Positions 17,111 to 25,038 of a stretch of DNA of 64,000 nt are shown piece by piece. The number at the start of each line of letters is the position of its first letter. Position 1 is the first letter of the stretch. Both the position numbers and the translations under genes were made by a program. The notes beneath the pieces are model-generated. The model saw nothing but the letters and a program-made list of their open reading frames with translations. It did not search any database and was not told where the DNA came from. The stretch lies in NCBI GenBank assembly GCA_938005745.1, contig CALLMM010000002.1, positions 37,000 to 100,999 on the forward strand, written 5' to 3'. Origin of the DNA: an uncultured Chthonomonadales bacterium. Lineage in GTDB: Bacteria; Armatimonadota; Chthonomonadetes; Chthonomonadales; CAJBBX01.

Positions 17111-17267
17111 ATATATCGGTAAGGGAGGGTTCTCTCAGAACCTGCCAGGCTCCCGCCCCCGGTGGAGGGCTTCGGGAGGGAGAAGCCTCCTGCTGTCTGC
17201 GCCGCAGTTTTGAGGTATGCTGCGCCCCTTGCATAGACGCTCTGGACGATGACGACAGGAGAGAGGG

Positions 17268-17906
17268 ATGGCAATCAGAGAAGAGATGTTCAATGCCTCC
17301 ATGACGGCAGCAGTGATGAGGACTTCCGAAGTAGGATTGTCAAGTACCATTCCTGCCAACCACGTATCCTATTTTTCGTCGAAGCGCTGTCCAGACATTC
17401 TGCTTTCACTGAACGGTACTACCATCGTAGCTGCCCCGTGGTTCGCCCTTTCATCCCTGCTGATTCGTCTCTCCCACTTCCATCTCCGCACCATGTATTC
17501 GGACGCCAAAGCGCGCAAAGCCTCGCTCATGCACTTGAACGCGGCGGACGATCCCGTCTTCAAGATGAAAGACGATCCGCGCATCACGCCGGCGGGCCGA
17601 ATCCTGCGCAAATTCAGCCTCGACGAACTGCCGCAGCTGATCAGTGTGTTACAGGGGGATATGTCTCTGGTTGGACCGCGTCCGCCCGTGCCTTATGAAG
17701 TGGCGCTGTACGGGAAGAGAGAAGAGACGGCTATCGGTCCTGCCGGGACCGACCTGCCTGTGGCAGATCTCAGGACGCAGCAATCTCAGCTTCGACCGCT
17801 GGATGGAACTCGATCTGCTCTATATCGAGACCATGAGCTTCTGGGAGATATCGCAATTATTCCGAGGACCATCCCGGCGGTGATCAGCGCGCGCGGCGCA
17901 CACTGA
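17268..17906 (+). pseudogene. Decayed WcaJ-type initiating sugar transferase
   Basis: Remnant of a polyisoprenyl-phosphate glycosyl-1-phosphate transferase, the enzyme that loads the first sugar on the lipid carrier. Recognisable pieces: DILLSLNGTTIVAAPWFALS (membrane helix), RTMYSDAKARKASLMHLNAA, DDPRITPAGRILRKFSLDEL and GDMSLVGPRPPVPYEV. The middle of the next part is in another frame (RLSVLPGPTCLWQISGRSNL, about 17730-17870), and the tail RTIPAVISARGA returns to the first. The stretch with the conserved FYRQ/RVG/KFRSM region between the helix and RTMYSDA is deleted. So there is at least one deletion and two frameshifts. AGGAGAG precedes the ATG. An intact relative is at 21026. Confidence 0.85.
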
Positions 17907-17966
17907 AGATTTTCACCATACTAATACCGGCTTAACAGTGGAATATTGTGAGCGTGTCGAAGAGAT

Positions 17967-18038
17967 ATGTAGCGGCGCATAGGGCGTTGCCCCTACTCAG
18001 CCCCACGTAAGCTGAGAACGCCCTATGCGCCGCTACAT
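17967..18038. repeat. 72-nt palindromic element
   Basis: A perfect 22-bp inverted repeat (ATGTAGCGGCGCATAGGGCG + TT and its complement) flanks a 28-nt centre that itself has CTCAG/CTGAG arms. The compact palindrome with GTAGGGGC-type core text resembles the dispersed REP/MITE-like elements found in many bacterial genomes. Only this copy was noticed in the window. It lies in the 416-nt gap before the dehydrogenase gene; the rest of that gap is AT-rich and shows no gene. Confidence 0.7.
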
Positions 18039-18322
18039 GAAGCCGCTACACTCGCCAGGAGCCTGCCGCTCGCATCGCTCCCTGCCGCTTGTGTCACGTG
18101 GACGGCTGGTTGAAAATACGGGTAACGAGGAGAGTTATACCACGTACTTCGAGTGTCTGACGAAACTGCGGGAGAGTTTGTTCCCGAAAATCGGCAAAAT
18201 TTTAAAATTAGTACAAATTTTTGAGTCATCTGCGCGAAATAGGCTGTTCTTATCGTGTTTCATATGCGTTTACGCCCTGCTGAGCTGTTTTCGCCGGGAT
18301 CGAAAGATGGGAGTATCAAGAG

Positions 18323-19609
18323 ATGAGCATACAGGAGAAGATCGCCGTTGTCGGACTGGGTTACGTCGGACTGCCCGTAGCCGTGGAGTTCGGTCGTAGA
18401 TGCGAAGGGACCATCGGCTTCGACATCAATGCGCGCCGCGTGGAGGCGCTGCGCCGGGGAGAGGATCATACCGGCGAGATGGACGCTGAGACGCTGCGCC
18501 CCCCCTATCTGCGTTATACCAGCGACCCGGAAGAGCTGCGGGGCGCGACGTTCTTCGTCGTCTGCGTGCCGACGCCGGTAGATATGCACCACCGCCCCGA
18601 TCTAAATCCGCTGGCTTCCGCCTCCGAGATCGTCGGGCGTGCCCTGCAGCCTGGCAGCGTGGTTGTCTACGAGTCTACCGTCTATCCCGGCGTTACCGAG
18701 GAGTTTTGCGGACCGATCCTGGAGCGAGTCTCCGGTCTGCGTCGGGGCGTGGATTTCAAGCTGGGCTACTCGCCGGAGCGAATCAACCCCGGCGACCATG
18801 AGCACACATTGACCCGGATCGTCAAAGTGGTCTCCGGAGAGGATGAGGAGACCCTGGAGCGCGTCGCCCGCGCCTACGAGACGATCATCACGGCGGGCGT
18901 CCATCGCGCCCCCTCCATCAAGGTGGCGGAGGCGGCGAAGGTGATCGAAAACACCCAAAGAGACCTGAATATCGCCCTGATGAACGAACTGGCGCTGATC
19001 TTCTCCCGGCTGGGCATCCGCACCAAAGATGTCCTGGAGGCGGCGGGAACGAAGTGGAACTTCCTGCGCTTTTCGCCGGGGCTGGTGGGCGGACACTGCA
19101 TCGGCGTGGATCCCTACTACCTGACCGCGCTGGCGGAGCGGCTGGGCTACCATCCGCAGGTGATCCTTGCCGGTCGCCGCGTCAACGACGGAATGGGCGT
19201 CTTTATCGCGCAGCAGGCGGTCAAGATGCTGATCAACGCCGACATCCCCATCAAACGGGCGCGCGTCGGCGTGCTGGGGCTGACCTTCAAGGAGAACGTC
19301 AGCGACCTGCGCAACAGCCGGGTACCGGACATTGTGCGGGAGCTGGAGCAGTTCGGGGTTACGACGCTGGTGCACGACCCGCTGGCGGATCCGCAGGAGG
19401 CAGAGGAGGAGTACGGCATCCATCTGTCCCCTTGGGAGCGTCTGCGCGGTCTGGACGGGATCGTGCTGGCGGTTTCGCACAGACACTATCTGGAGATGAG
19501 CCTTCCCTGCCTGTTTGAGGGACTGCGCCCGGACGGGATCGTTGTAGATGTGAAGTCCGCGCTCGACCCGAAGCAGATCCCGTCAGGCGCACGCTACTGG
19601 TCGCTGTGA
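18323..19609 (+). CDS. UDP-sugar 6-dehydrogenase (TviB/WbpO-like)
   Basis: A 428-residue nucleotide-sugar dehydrogenase that oxidises C6 of a UDP-hexose or UDP-HexNAc to the uronic acid, using NAD+ twice. It has the N-terminal Rossmann motif VVGLGYVGLPVAVEFG, the central helix region with KVIENTQRDLNIALMNEL, the catalytic cysteine in GGHCIGVDPYYL (C259) and the C-terminal domain (GLTFKENVSDLRNS). The segment GEDHTGEMDAETLRPP and DMHHRPDLNPL points to the TviB/WbpO (UDP-HexNAc) branch rather than UDP-glucose dehydrogenase. It is the first gene of the nucleotide-sugar block and supplies a uronic acid for the polymer. Confidence 0.9.
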   Translation: MSIQEKIAVVGLGYVGLPVAVEFGRRCEGTIGFDINARRVEALRRGEDHTGEMDAETLRPPYLRYTSDPEELRGATFFVVCVPTPVDMHHRPDLNPLASASEIVGRALQPGSVVVYESTVYPGVTEEFCGPILERVSGLRRGVDFKLGYSPERINPGDHEHTLTRIVKVVSGEDEETLERVARAYETIITAGVHRAPSIKVAEAAKVIENTQRDLNIALMNELALIFSRLGIRTKDVLEAAGTKWNFLRFSPGLVGGHCIGVDPYYLTALAERLGYHPQVILAGRRVNDGMGVFIAQQAVKMLINADIPIKRARVGVLGLTFKENVSDLRNSRVPDIVRELEQFGVTTLVHDPLADPQEAEEEYGIHLSPWERLRGLDGIVLAVSHRHYLEMSLPCLFEGLRPDGIVVDVKSALDPKQIPSGARYWSL

Positions 19610-19655
19610 GATCCGCGCCCTTCGCGAAACCGGCTCTTTCCACAGGAGACGCACC

Positions 19656-19781
19656 GTGTCAGATGAACTTTTTCGCAATCAGGACAGCCTGATTCTGTTG
19701 CTGCGGAGGGCGCTGCGCCGAATTCAACTGGCGATGCTGCTGCGCCTGACGCTGATGGCGAAGCGTCATCCAAAACGCTAA
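19656..19781 (+). CDS. 41-residue basic helical peptide
   Basis: A short frame starting at a GTG with AGGAGA 7 nt upstream, between the dehydrogenase and aminotransferase genes. It reads MSDELFRNQDSLILLL, then RRALRRIQLAMLLRLTLMAK and ends RHPKR. The sequence is leucine- and arginine-rich and would form an amphipathic helix, perhaps membrane-associated. No family is recognised. The good ribosome site and its place in an otherwise tight operon are the evidence; codon bias in so short a frame proves little. Confidence 0.4.
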   Translation: MSDELFRNQDSLILLLRRALRRIQLAMLLRLTLMAKRHPKR

Positions 19782-19842
19782 GTGAAGACGGAGCGGGGAG
19801 ATCAGTGACTGAGATCACCCCCTGCAAGGAGAAGAGGATCGG

Positions 19843-21018
19843 ATGAGCCTTCCGACCAGACAGTCGGCTCCATTCTTACCCTTTGCACTGCCGGACATCG
19901 GCGAAGACGAGATCGCCGAAGTGGAGGACACCATGCGCTCCGGCTGGCTGACGACCGGACCGAAGACCCGGCAGTTTGAACAGGAGTTCGCGGCGTTTGC
20001 CGGTTCCGATGTCGAGGCGATGGCGGTCAACTCCGCCACCGCCGGGCTGCATCTGGCGCTGGAGGCGGCGGGCGTTCAGTCGGGGGACGAGGTGATCACC
20101 ACCACCTACACCTTCACGGCGACGGCCGAGGTCGTGCGCTATCTGGACGCGCATCCCGTCCTGACGGACATCAGCCCGGAGACCCTGAATATTGATCCGA
20201 AAGCCGTCGAACGGGCGGTTACGCCGCGCACAAAGGCGATCATCCCGGTACACTTCGGCGGGCTTGCCTGCGATATGGAGGCGATCCTGTCCATTGCCGG
20301 CAGACACGGCTTAAAGGTGATCGAGGACGCCGCGCACGCCTTCCCCTGCGTCTATCGGGGAACGCGGATCGGCGCGCTGGCGAGCGATGCCGCCGTCTTC
20401 AGCTTCTATGCGACGAAGACGCTGGCGACCGGCGAGGGCGGCATGATCGTTACCCGCGACCCCGAACTAGCGCGCCGATGCCGGGTGATGCGTCTGCACG
20501 GCATTGACCGGGACGCCTTCAACCGATACCGCTCGGAGAAGCCGGCGTGGTTCTACTCGGTGATCGCTCCCGGCTTCAAATACAATATGCCCGATCTTGC
20601 CGCCGCCATCGGTCTGCACCAGCTGCGTCGGGGACTGGCGCTGCAGGCGCAGCGGCAGCGCATGGCGGAGCGCTATGACGAAGCCTTCACCGACCTGCCC
20701 CTGCTCCTGCCGCCGAAGGCTCCGCCCGGCGATCTGCATGCGTGGCATCTGTATGTGATCCGCCTGACCGACGACGCGCCCGTTTCACGGGACGCCTTCA
20801 TCGAACGGCTGGCGCAGCGAGGGATCGGCGCGAGCGTCCATTTTATACCGCTGCACCTGCACCCCTACTGGCAGGAGACCTACCGCCTGCGCCCGGAGGA
20901 TTTCCCCTGCGCGCAGAGGGTCTTTGAACGCTGTGTCAGCCTCCCGCTCTACACGCGCATGACGGAGGCGGATCAGGCGCGGGTGATAGATGCCGTGCGA
21001 GAGATACTGCGGGGATAG
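19843..21018 (+). CDS. DegT/DnrJ/EryC1-family sugar aminotransferase
   Basis: A 391-residue PLP-dependent aminotransferase that puts an amino group on a keto-sugar nucleotide. The family signature is clear: the N-terminal [44 protein letters not shown] and the PLP lysine (K192) in [15 protein letters not shown]. The start has an AAGGAG site. It lies after the UDP-sugar dehydrogenase and before the initiating transferase, and a FlaA1-type 4,6-dehydratase follows two genes later. The likely route is a 4-keto-6-deoxy (or 3-keto uronic) sugar converted to an amino sugar for the first position of the repeat. The exact product cannot be told. Confidence 0.92.
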   Translation: MSLPTRQSAPFLPFALPDIGEDEIAEVEDTMRSGWLTTGPKTRQFEQEFAAFAGSDVEAMAVNSATAGLHLALEAAGVQSGDEVITTTYTFTATAEVVRYLDAHPVLTDISPETLNIDPKAVERAVTPRTKAIIPVHFGGLACDMEAILSIAGRHGLKVIEDAAHAFPCVYRGTRIGALASDAAVFSFYATKTLATGEGGMIVTRDPELARRCRVMRLHGIDRDAFNRYRSEKPAWFYSVIAPGFKYNMPDLAAAIGLHQLRRGLALQAQRQRMAERYDEAFTDLPLLLPPKAPPGDLHAWHLYVIRLTDDAPVSRDAFIERLAQRGIGASVHFIPLHLHPYWQETYRLRPEDFPCAQRVFERCVSLPLYTRMTEADQARVIDAVREILRG

Positions 21019-21025
21019 GCGCGCG

Positions 21026-21679
21026 ATGTTGAGCCAGACCGGCAATCGTCCCTCTCAGGCGCGGCGCGCCGGCAGCCGACTGGATGAGATCGCCCGGCGG
21101 GGCATGGATATTGCTCTCTCCTCGCTGGTGCTGCTGCTCTGTGCGCCGCTCATGGTAACGCTGGCGGCGCTGGTGAAGCTCTCCTCGCCGGGTCCGGCGC
21201 TGTTCCGACAGCAGCGGGTCGGGCGCGGCGGGCGTCTCTTCTGGCTGCTGAAGTTCCGCTCCATGCGGACGGGAGGCGGCGGTCCCTCCGTGACCGCCGA
21301 CGGCGATAACCGTATTACGCCGATCGGCAGGATCCTGCGCCGCACCAAGCTCGATGAGCTGCCGCAGTTCCTGAACGTTCTGCGCGGGGAGATGTCGCTG
21401 GTGGGACCACGCCCGGAGGTTCCGGAGTATGTGGCGCACTATACCGGAGAGCAGCGCGAGGTTCTGAGCGTCCGTCCCGGCATCACCGGACCGACGCAGC
21501 TTGCCTATCGCCGGGAAGAGGAGATGCTCAAGGGCAAAGAGGATGTAGTCGCCTTCTATCTGCAGGAGATACTTCCCGCAAAACTGGCGATGGATCTGGC
21601 GTATATCCGCGCCCGAACCGTATGGGGAGACCTCGGTCTTCTGCTGCAGACGGCGCTTCTGATGGTTCGACGCGGCTGA
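21026..21679 (+). CDS. Initiating phosphoglycosyl transferase
   Basis: A 217-residue monotopic phosphoglycosyl transferase (PglC/WcaJ catalytic type), transferring a sugar-1-phosphate to undecaprenyl phosphate. One N-terminal hydrophobic helix (ALSSLVLLLCAPLMVTLAAL) precedes the catalytic domain: SSPGPALFRQQRVGRGG, LKFRSM, LDELPQFLNVLRGEMSLVGP and PGITGPTQ. The motifs are all intact, unlike the copy at 17268. I chose ATG 21026, 7 nt after the aminotransferase stop, over an in-frame ATG at 20990 inside that gene. It is short for the WcaJ class and lacks the long membrane-rich N-terminus, so it is of the minimal PglC-like kind. Confidence 0.92.
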   Translation: MLSQTGNRPSQARRAGSRLDEIARRGMDIALSSLVLLLCAPLMVTLAALVKLSSPGPALFRQQRVGRGGRLFWLLKFRSMRTGGGGPSVTADGDNRITPIGRILRRTKLDELPQFLNVLRGEMSLVGPRPEVPEYVAHYTGEQREVLSVRPGITGPTQLAYRREEEMLKGKEDVVAFYLQEILPAKLAMDLAYIRARTVWGDLGLLLQTALLMVRRG

Positions 21680-21734
21680 GAGGAGAGCGCACGGCGCGCA
21701 ATCCGGCAGTTTTACAGACGAAAGGTCGCTCTGA

Positions 21735-21750
21735 TGGCATGTTTCGTGCG
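21735..21750 (+). promoter_or_regulatory. Sigma-54-type promoter of the CapD-type gene
   Basis: TGGCATGTTTCGTGCG: GG and GC 10 nt apart. The predicted start near 21761 gives a leader of about 85 nt before the gene at 21847. Confidence 0.6.
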
Positions 21751-21846
21751 TATTTATAGATATAGAAGAGAGATCGGTCTCCATGAGTCCGCCTTACCTG
21801 ACCCGATACTCCTCTACAATCAGCCGCATCTCCGGGAAGAGAAGTT

Positions 21847-23871
21847 ATGAACCGTGATAACCTGTCCAAAAGATTTAGACGTCTGCTGGCGCGGCGCCTG
21901 CTGGGACTGCGCAACCGCCACTTTATGGCGATGGACGCCCTCTTCTTTGCTATCACACCGACGGTTGCGCTCCTTTTTCGGCTGGAGGGGCGTGAGTCGC
22001 TGGATCCCTACGTTCAGGCACTGATACAGTACACGGCGTTTGCGGTCGTTATTCGGATCTTCTGCTTCTACATTTTCGGAATATACAGCTTCTATTGGCG
22101 GTCCGCCACTGCGCGCGAACTAGTTCAGCTTGTGCTGGCGACAGCGGTCTCCGTCATTCTCATCGCGCCCGCCTATCTGATCCCCTCGTCCGAAGAGGAG
22201 AAGGGATTCTTCCTGCCGCGCTCCACCCTGCTGATAGACGGCATGCTGGCGTTTCTGGCTGCCAGTATGACCCGCTACAGCGTTCGCGTTCTGGGCGAAG
22301 CCCCTCTGGAGCACCCCTGTGCTGAGTCGAAGCGCGTGCTGATTGTCGGCGCCGGCGTGATCGGGCAGATGATTGTTCGGGAGATGCGCGCCCGACCGCA
22401 TCTGGGCATGGTCCCCGTAGGATTTGTGGACGACGATCCCGCCAAGCAGCACCTGATCCTGATGAACCTGCCGGTCTACGGCGACTGTGACCGCCTGCCC
22501 TACCTGGTGGATCGGCACGACATTGACGAGGTGGTGATCGCCATCACGCAGGCTCCGGGCAAGCGCATCCGCGAGATCGTTCAGCTGTGCGACTCCGCCG
22601 GGGTCAGGGCGAAGACCATCCCCAGCATGACCGAGATCATTGACGGGCGCGTCAGCATCTCCAGACTGCGCACCGTGCAGATCGAAGACCTTCTGCGCCG
22701 CGCGCCGATCGCCACCGATCTTTCGGAGGTCGGCAGCATGATTCGCGGCAAGTGCGTGATGGTGACGGGCGGCGGCGGCTCCATCGGCAGAGAGCTGTGT
22801 CGTCAGGTGCTTCAGTGCGCTCCCGGCGACCTGATCATTCTGGGACACGGCGAAAACTCCGTTTTTGAAGCCCGCAATGAACTGAACAACCACCTGCAGC
22901 GGCATCCGGAGATTCCCACGCGCCTGCATGCGGTCATCGCCGATATCCGTTTCGAGCAGCGTATCCACAGTGTGGTCAGCAGCATGAAGCCGGACATCAT
23001 CTTCCACGCCGCTGCCCATAAGCATGTTCCGCTGATGGAAGAGAACCCGGTAGAGGCGGTAACCAACAACATTCTGGGCACGCGCAATATGCTGAGAGCG
23101 GCGATCGCGGCAGATGTCGAACGGTTTGTGCTGATCTCCACCGATAAGGCGGTCAAGCCGACCTCCGTCATGGGTGCCTCCAAGCGCGCCGCAGAGCTGC
23201 TGGTGATCCAGGCGGCGCGCCAGAGCGGGAAGCCCTATGTGGCGGTGCGGTTCGGAAACGTGCTGGGGAGCCGGGGCAGCGTGGTTCCGGTCTTCAAGAA
23301 GCAGATCGAAATGGGCGGTCCGGTCACCGTCAGCCACCCGGACATGACCCGCTACTTCATGACGATCCCGGAAGCGGTGCAGCTTGTGCTGCAGGCGGCG
23401 GTTCTGGGAAAAGGCGGCAGCGTGCTGATGCTGGACATGGGCGAGCCGGTGAAGATACAGCAGCTGGCGGAAGACCTGATCCGTCTCTCCGGTCTGGAGG
23501 TCGGGCGCGACATAGATATCGTCTATACCGGCACCCGCCCCGGAGAGAAGCTGTACGAGGAACTGCTGATCCCCGGAGAGGTGTATGAGAAGACAGACCA
23601 TCAGTACATCCTCGTCGTCCGAAGCGCCAGCGATTCCGTCCCGCACAACCTGGACGCTCTGATCCGCCAACTGGAAAAGTGCAGCGAGAGCGGCAAGCGC
23701 GAAGAGATTATCGGCGCGATCACCCGACTGGTTCCGGAGTTTCAGCCGGACGAGGCGCGGCAGATGGCGGTCTCTCCACCTGCGTACAGAGAGGACCTGC
23801 CGCATGCTGCGCGGGAGAAACCTCGAACAGAGCAGAGGCAGCCTGCGTCGGTTCCGTTTCTGGAGTTGTAG
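21847..23871 (+). CDS. CapD/FlaA1-type nucleotide-sugar dehydratase/epimerase
   Basis: A 674-residue membrane enzyme of the PglF/WbpM/CapD type. The first 130 residues hold about four transmembrane helices, then a first Rossmann-like domain (VLIVGAGVIGQMIVREM) and the SDR catalytic domain (VMVTGGGGSIGRELC, about 300). HAAAHKHVPLMEENPVEAV and ISTDKAVKPTSVMGASKRAA are the family fingerprints. Such enzymes make 4-keto-6-deoxy-HexNAc from UDP-HexNAc, which would feed the aminotransferase at 19843. The C-terminal 60 residues are extended. It has a sigma-54-type promoter of its own and is followed 3 nt later by the HAF-repeat gene. Confidence 0.93.
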   Translation: MNRDNLSKRFRRLLARRLLGLRNRHFMAMDALFFAITPTVALLFRLEGRESLDPYVQALIQYTAFAVVIRIFCFYIFGIYSFYWRSATARELVQLVLATAVSVILIAPAYLIPSSEEEKGFFLPRSTLLIDGMLAFLAASMTRYSVRVLGEAPLEHPCAESKRVLIVGAGVIGQMIVREMRARPHLGMVPVGFVDDDPAKQHLILMNLPVYGDCDRLPYLVDRHDIDEVVIAITQAPGKRIREIVQLCDSAGVRAKTIPSMTEIIDGRVSISRLRTVQIEDLLRRAPIATDLSEVGSMIRGKCVMVTGGGGSIGRELCRQVLQCAPGDLIILGHGENSVFEARNELNNHLQRHPEIPTRLHAVIADIRFEQRIHSVVSSMKPDIIFHAAAHKHVPLMEENPVEAVTNNILGTRNMLRAAIAADVERFVLISTDKAVKPTSVMGASKRAAELLVIQAARQSGKPYVAVRFGNVLGSRGSVVPVFKKQIEMGGPVTVSHPDMTRYFMTIPEAVQLVLQAAVLGKGGSVLMLDMGEPVKIQQLAEDLIRLSGLEVGRDIDIVYTGTRPGEKLYEELLIPGEVYEKTDHQYILVVRSASDSVPHNLDALIRQLEKCSESGKREEIIGAITRLVPEFQPDEARQMAVSPPAYREDLPHAAREKPRTEQRQPASVPFLEL

Positions 23872-23873
23872 GG

Positions 23874-24953
23874 GTGAGCCACGTCTGCGCGCTGCGTTGT
23901 GCCCGCCGTCTCATCGGGCTGATCTCAGCGGCGCTGGTCTGCTTGTGGGCGGTTCCGACCGTCGGTAAGAGGCAGGGAGCCGCAGGTCGGTACGAGATCG
24001 CCGATCTGGGCGGACCGCTGGAGATGGAGGCGGTCGCCAGCGCCATCAATCGCAGCGGGACGGTGGTCGGCGAGGCGCAGGGCGCGACGGACGCCGAGCA
24101 TACGGTGCGCGGGTTTCGTTACGCATCCGGAAAGTTTCAGTTTCTGCCGGCGCTCTTCTCCGGAGGATGGGTCGCCGCGAAGGGGATCAACGCCGAAGGC
24201 GCGATTGTCGGCAGCGCGGAGGCGAAAGACGGACAGACGCGGGCGTTTATATGGAACAATCAACGGATACGCGACCTCGGTACGCTGGGCGGAGAGAGCA
24301 GTCAGGCGTCCGGTATAAATGATATGGGTCTGGTTGTTGGCGACTCCGAAGTTCGCCCGCTGAATGAAACGCGGCGCGCCTTCCTATGGCAGCAGGGGCG
24401 GATGCGCGATCTGGGAACGCTCGGCGGAAAGCGCAGCTACGCCAGCGCGATCAACAACCGTAATAGGATCGTTGGCGGCGCGCAGACGAAGGCGGGGGTC
24501 TGGCAGGCATGTCTGTGGGAGGAGGGACGCATTCGCGCCTTGAAGACCCCTCCGGGAAGCGAGAGCGGCGCGCAGGACATCAATGCGCGCGGAGAGATCG
24601 TCGGGTGGTATCTTCCGGCATCCGCCCCGAACCAGCGCAGGACCATGCAGGCGTTTCTCTACCGGAACGGACAGATGCGCTCTCTGGGCGGAAAGTCGGA
24701 TCGCGGCAGTGTGGCGTTTGCGCTCAACGACCGCGGAGAAGCGGTCGGGCAGGTTACCGACTCATCAGGACAGAGGCGCGCCACGCTCTGGTCGGAGGGT
24801 TCCGCCGTGGACCTGACGGAGAGTCTGGCACCTCAGCCCGGAGTACGCTGGCAGCTGCTGGCGGCGCTGGATATCAACGAGGCGGGACAGATCGTCGGGT
24901 TCGGGGAGCGCAACGGGGTGTGTCGCGGATACCTGCTGACGCCGCGCCGATAA
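23874..24953 (+). CDS. Exported HAF-repeat protein
   Basis: A 359-residue protein with an N-terminal hydrophobic signal (RLIGLISAALVCLWAVPTVG). Its body consists of repeats of about 45 residues in the style RDLGTLGG...A.GIND.G.VVG: RDLGTLGGESSQASGINDMG, RDLGTLGGKRSYASAINNRN and weaker copies. These are HAF repeats, which build a beta-propeller-like extracellular domain. Such proteins often carry a PEP-CTERM tail; this one does not and ends YLLTPRR. The GTG at 23874, 3 nt after the upstream stop, is chosen because the signal follows. The role is unknown; export with the exopolysaccharide is an inference from position. Confidence 0.8.
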   Translation: MSHVCALRCARRLIGLISAALVCLWAVPTVGKRQGAAGRYEIADLGGPLEMEAVASAINRSGTVVGEAQGATDAEHTVRGFRYASGKFQFLPALFSGGWVAAKGINAEGAIVGSAEAKDGQTRAFIWNNQRIRDLGTLGGESSQASGINDMGLVVGDSEVRPLNETRRAFLWQQGRMRDLGTLGGKRSYASAINNRNRIVGGAQTKAGVWQACLWEEGRIRALKTPPGSESGAQDINARGEIVGWYLPASAPNQRRTMQAFLYRNGQMRSLGGKSDRGSVAFALNDRGEAVGQVTDSSGQRRATLWSEGSAVDLTESLAPQPGVRWQLLAALDINEAGQIVGFGERNGVCRGYLLTPRR

Positions 24954-25038
24954 ACGGGTCGTTTATGCATGTCTCAAAGCAGAGCCGCTGACGCTCTCCG
25001 GAGTTTTCCGGCGGGCGGAGGCGCACACGGATAGGATT

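Noticed and set aside
18181..18310. Sigma-54-type promoter for the UDP-sugar dehydrogenase gene
   Set aside because: An ATATGCG is present but lacks GG ten nucleotides upstream; no good match was found in this gap.
22120..23805. A 561-codon open frame on the minus strand opposite the CapD-type gene
   Set aside because: No recognisable domain; the plus-strand gene matches its family over its full length.
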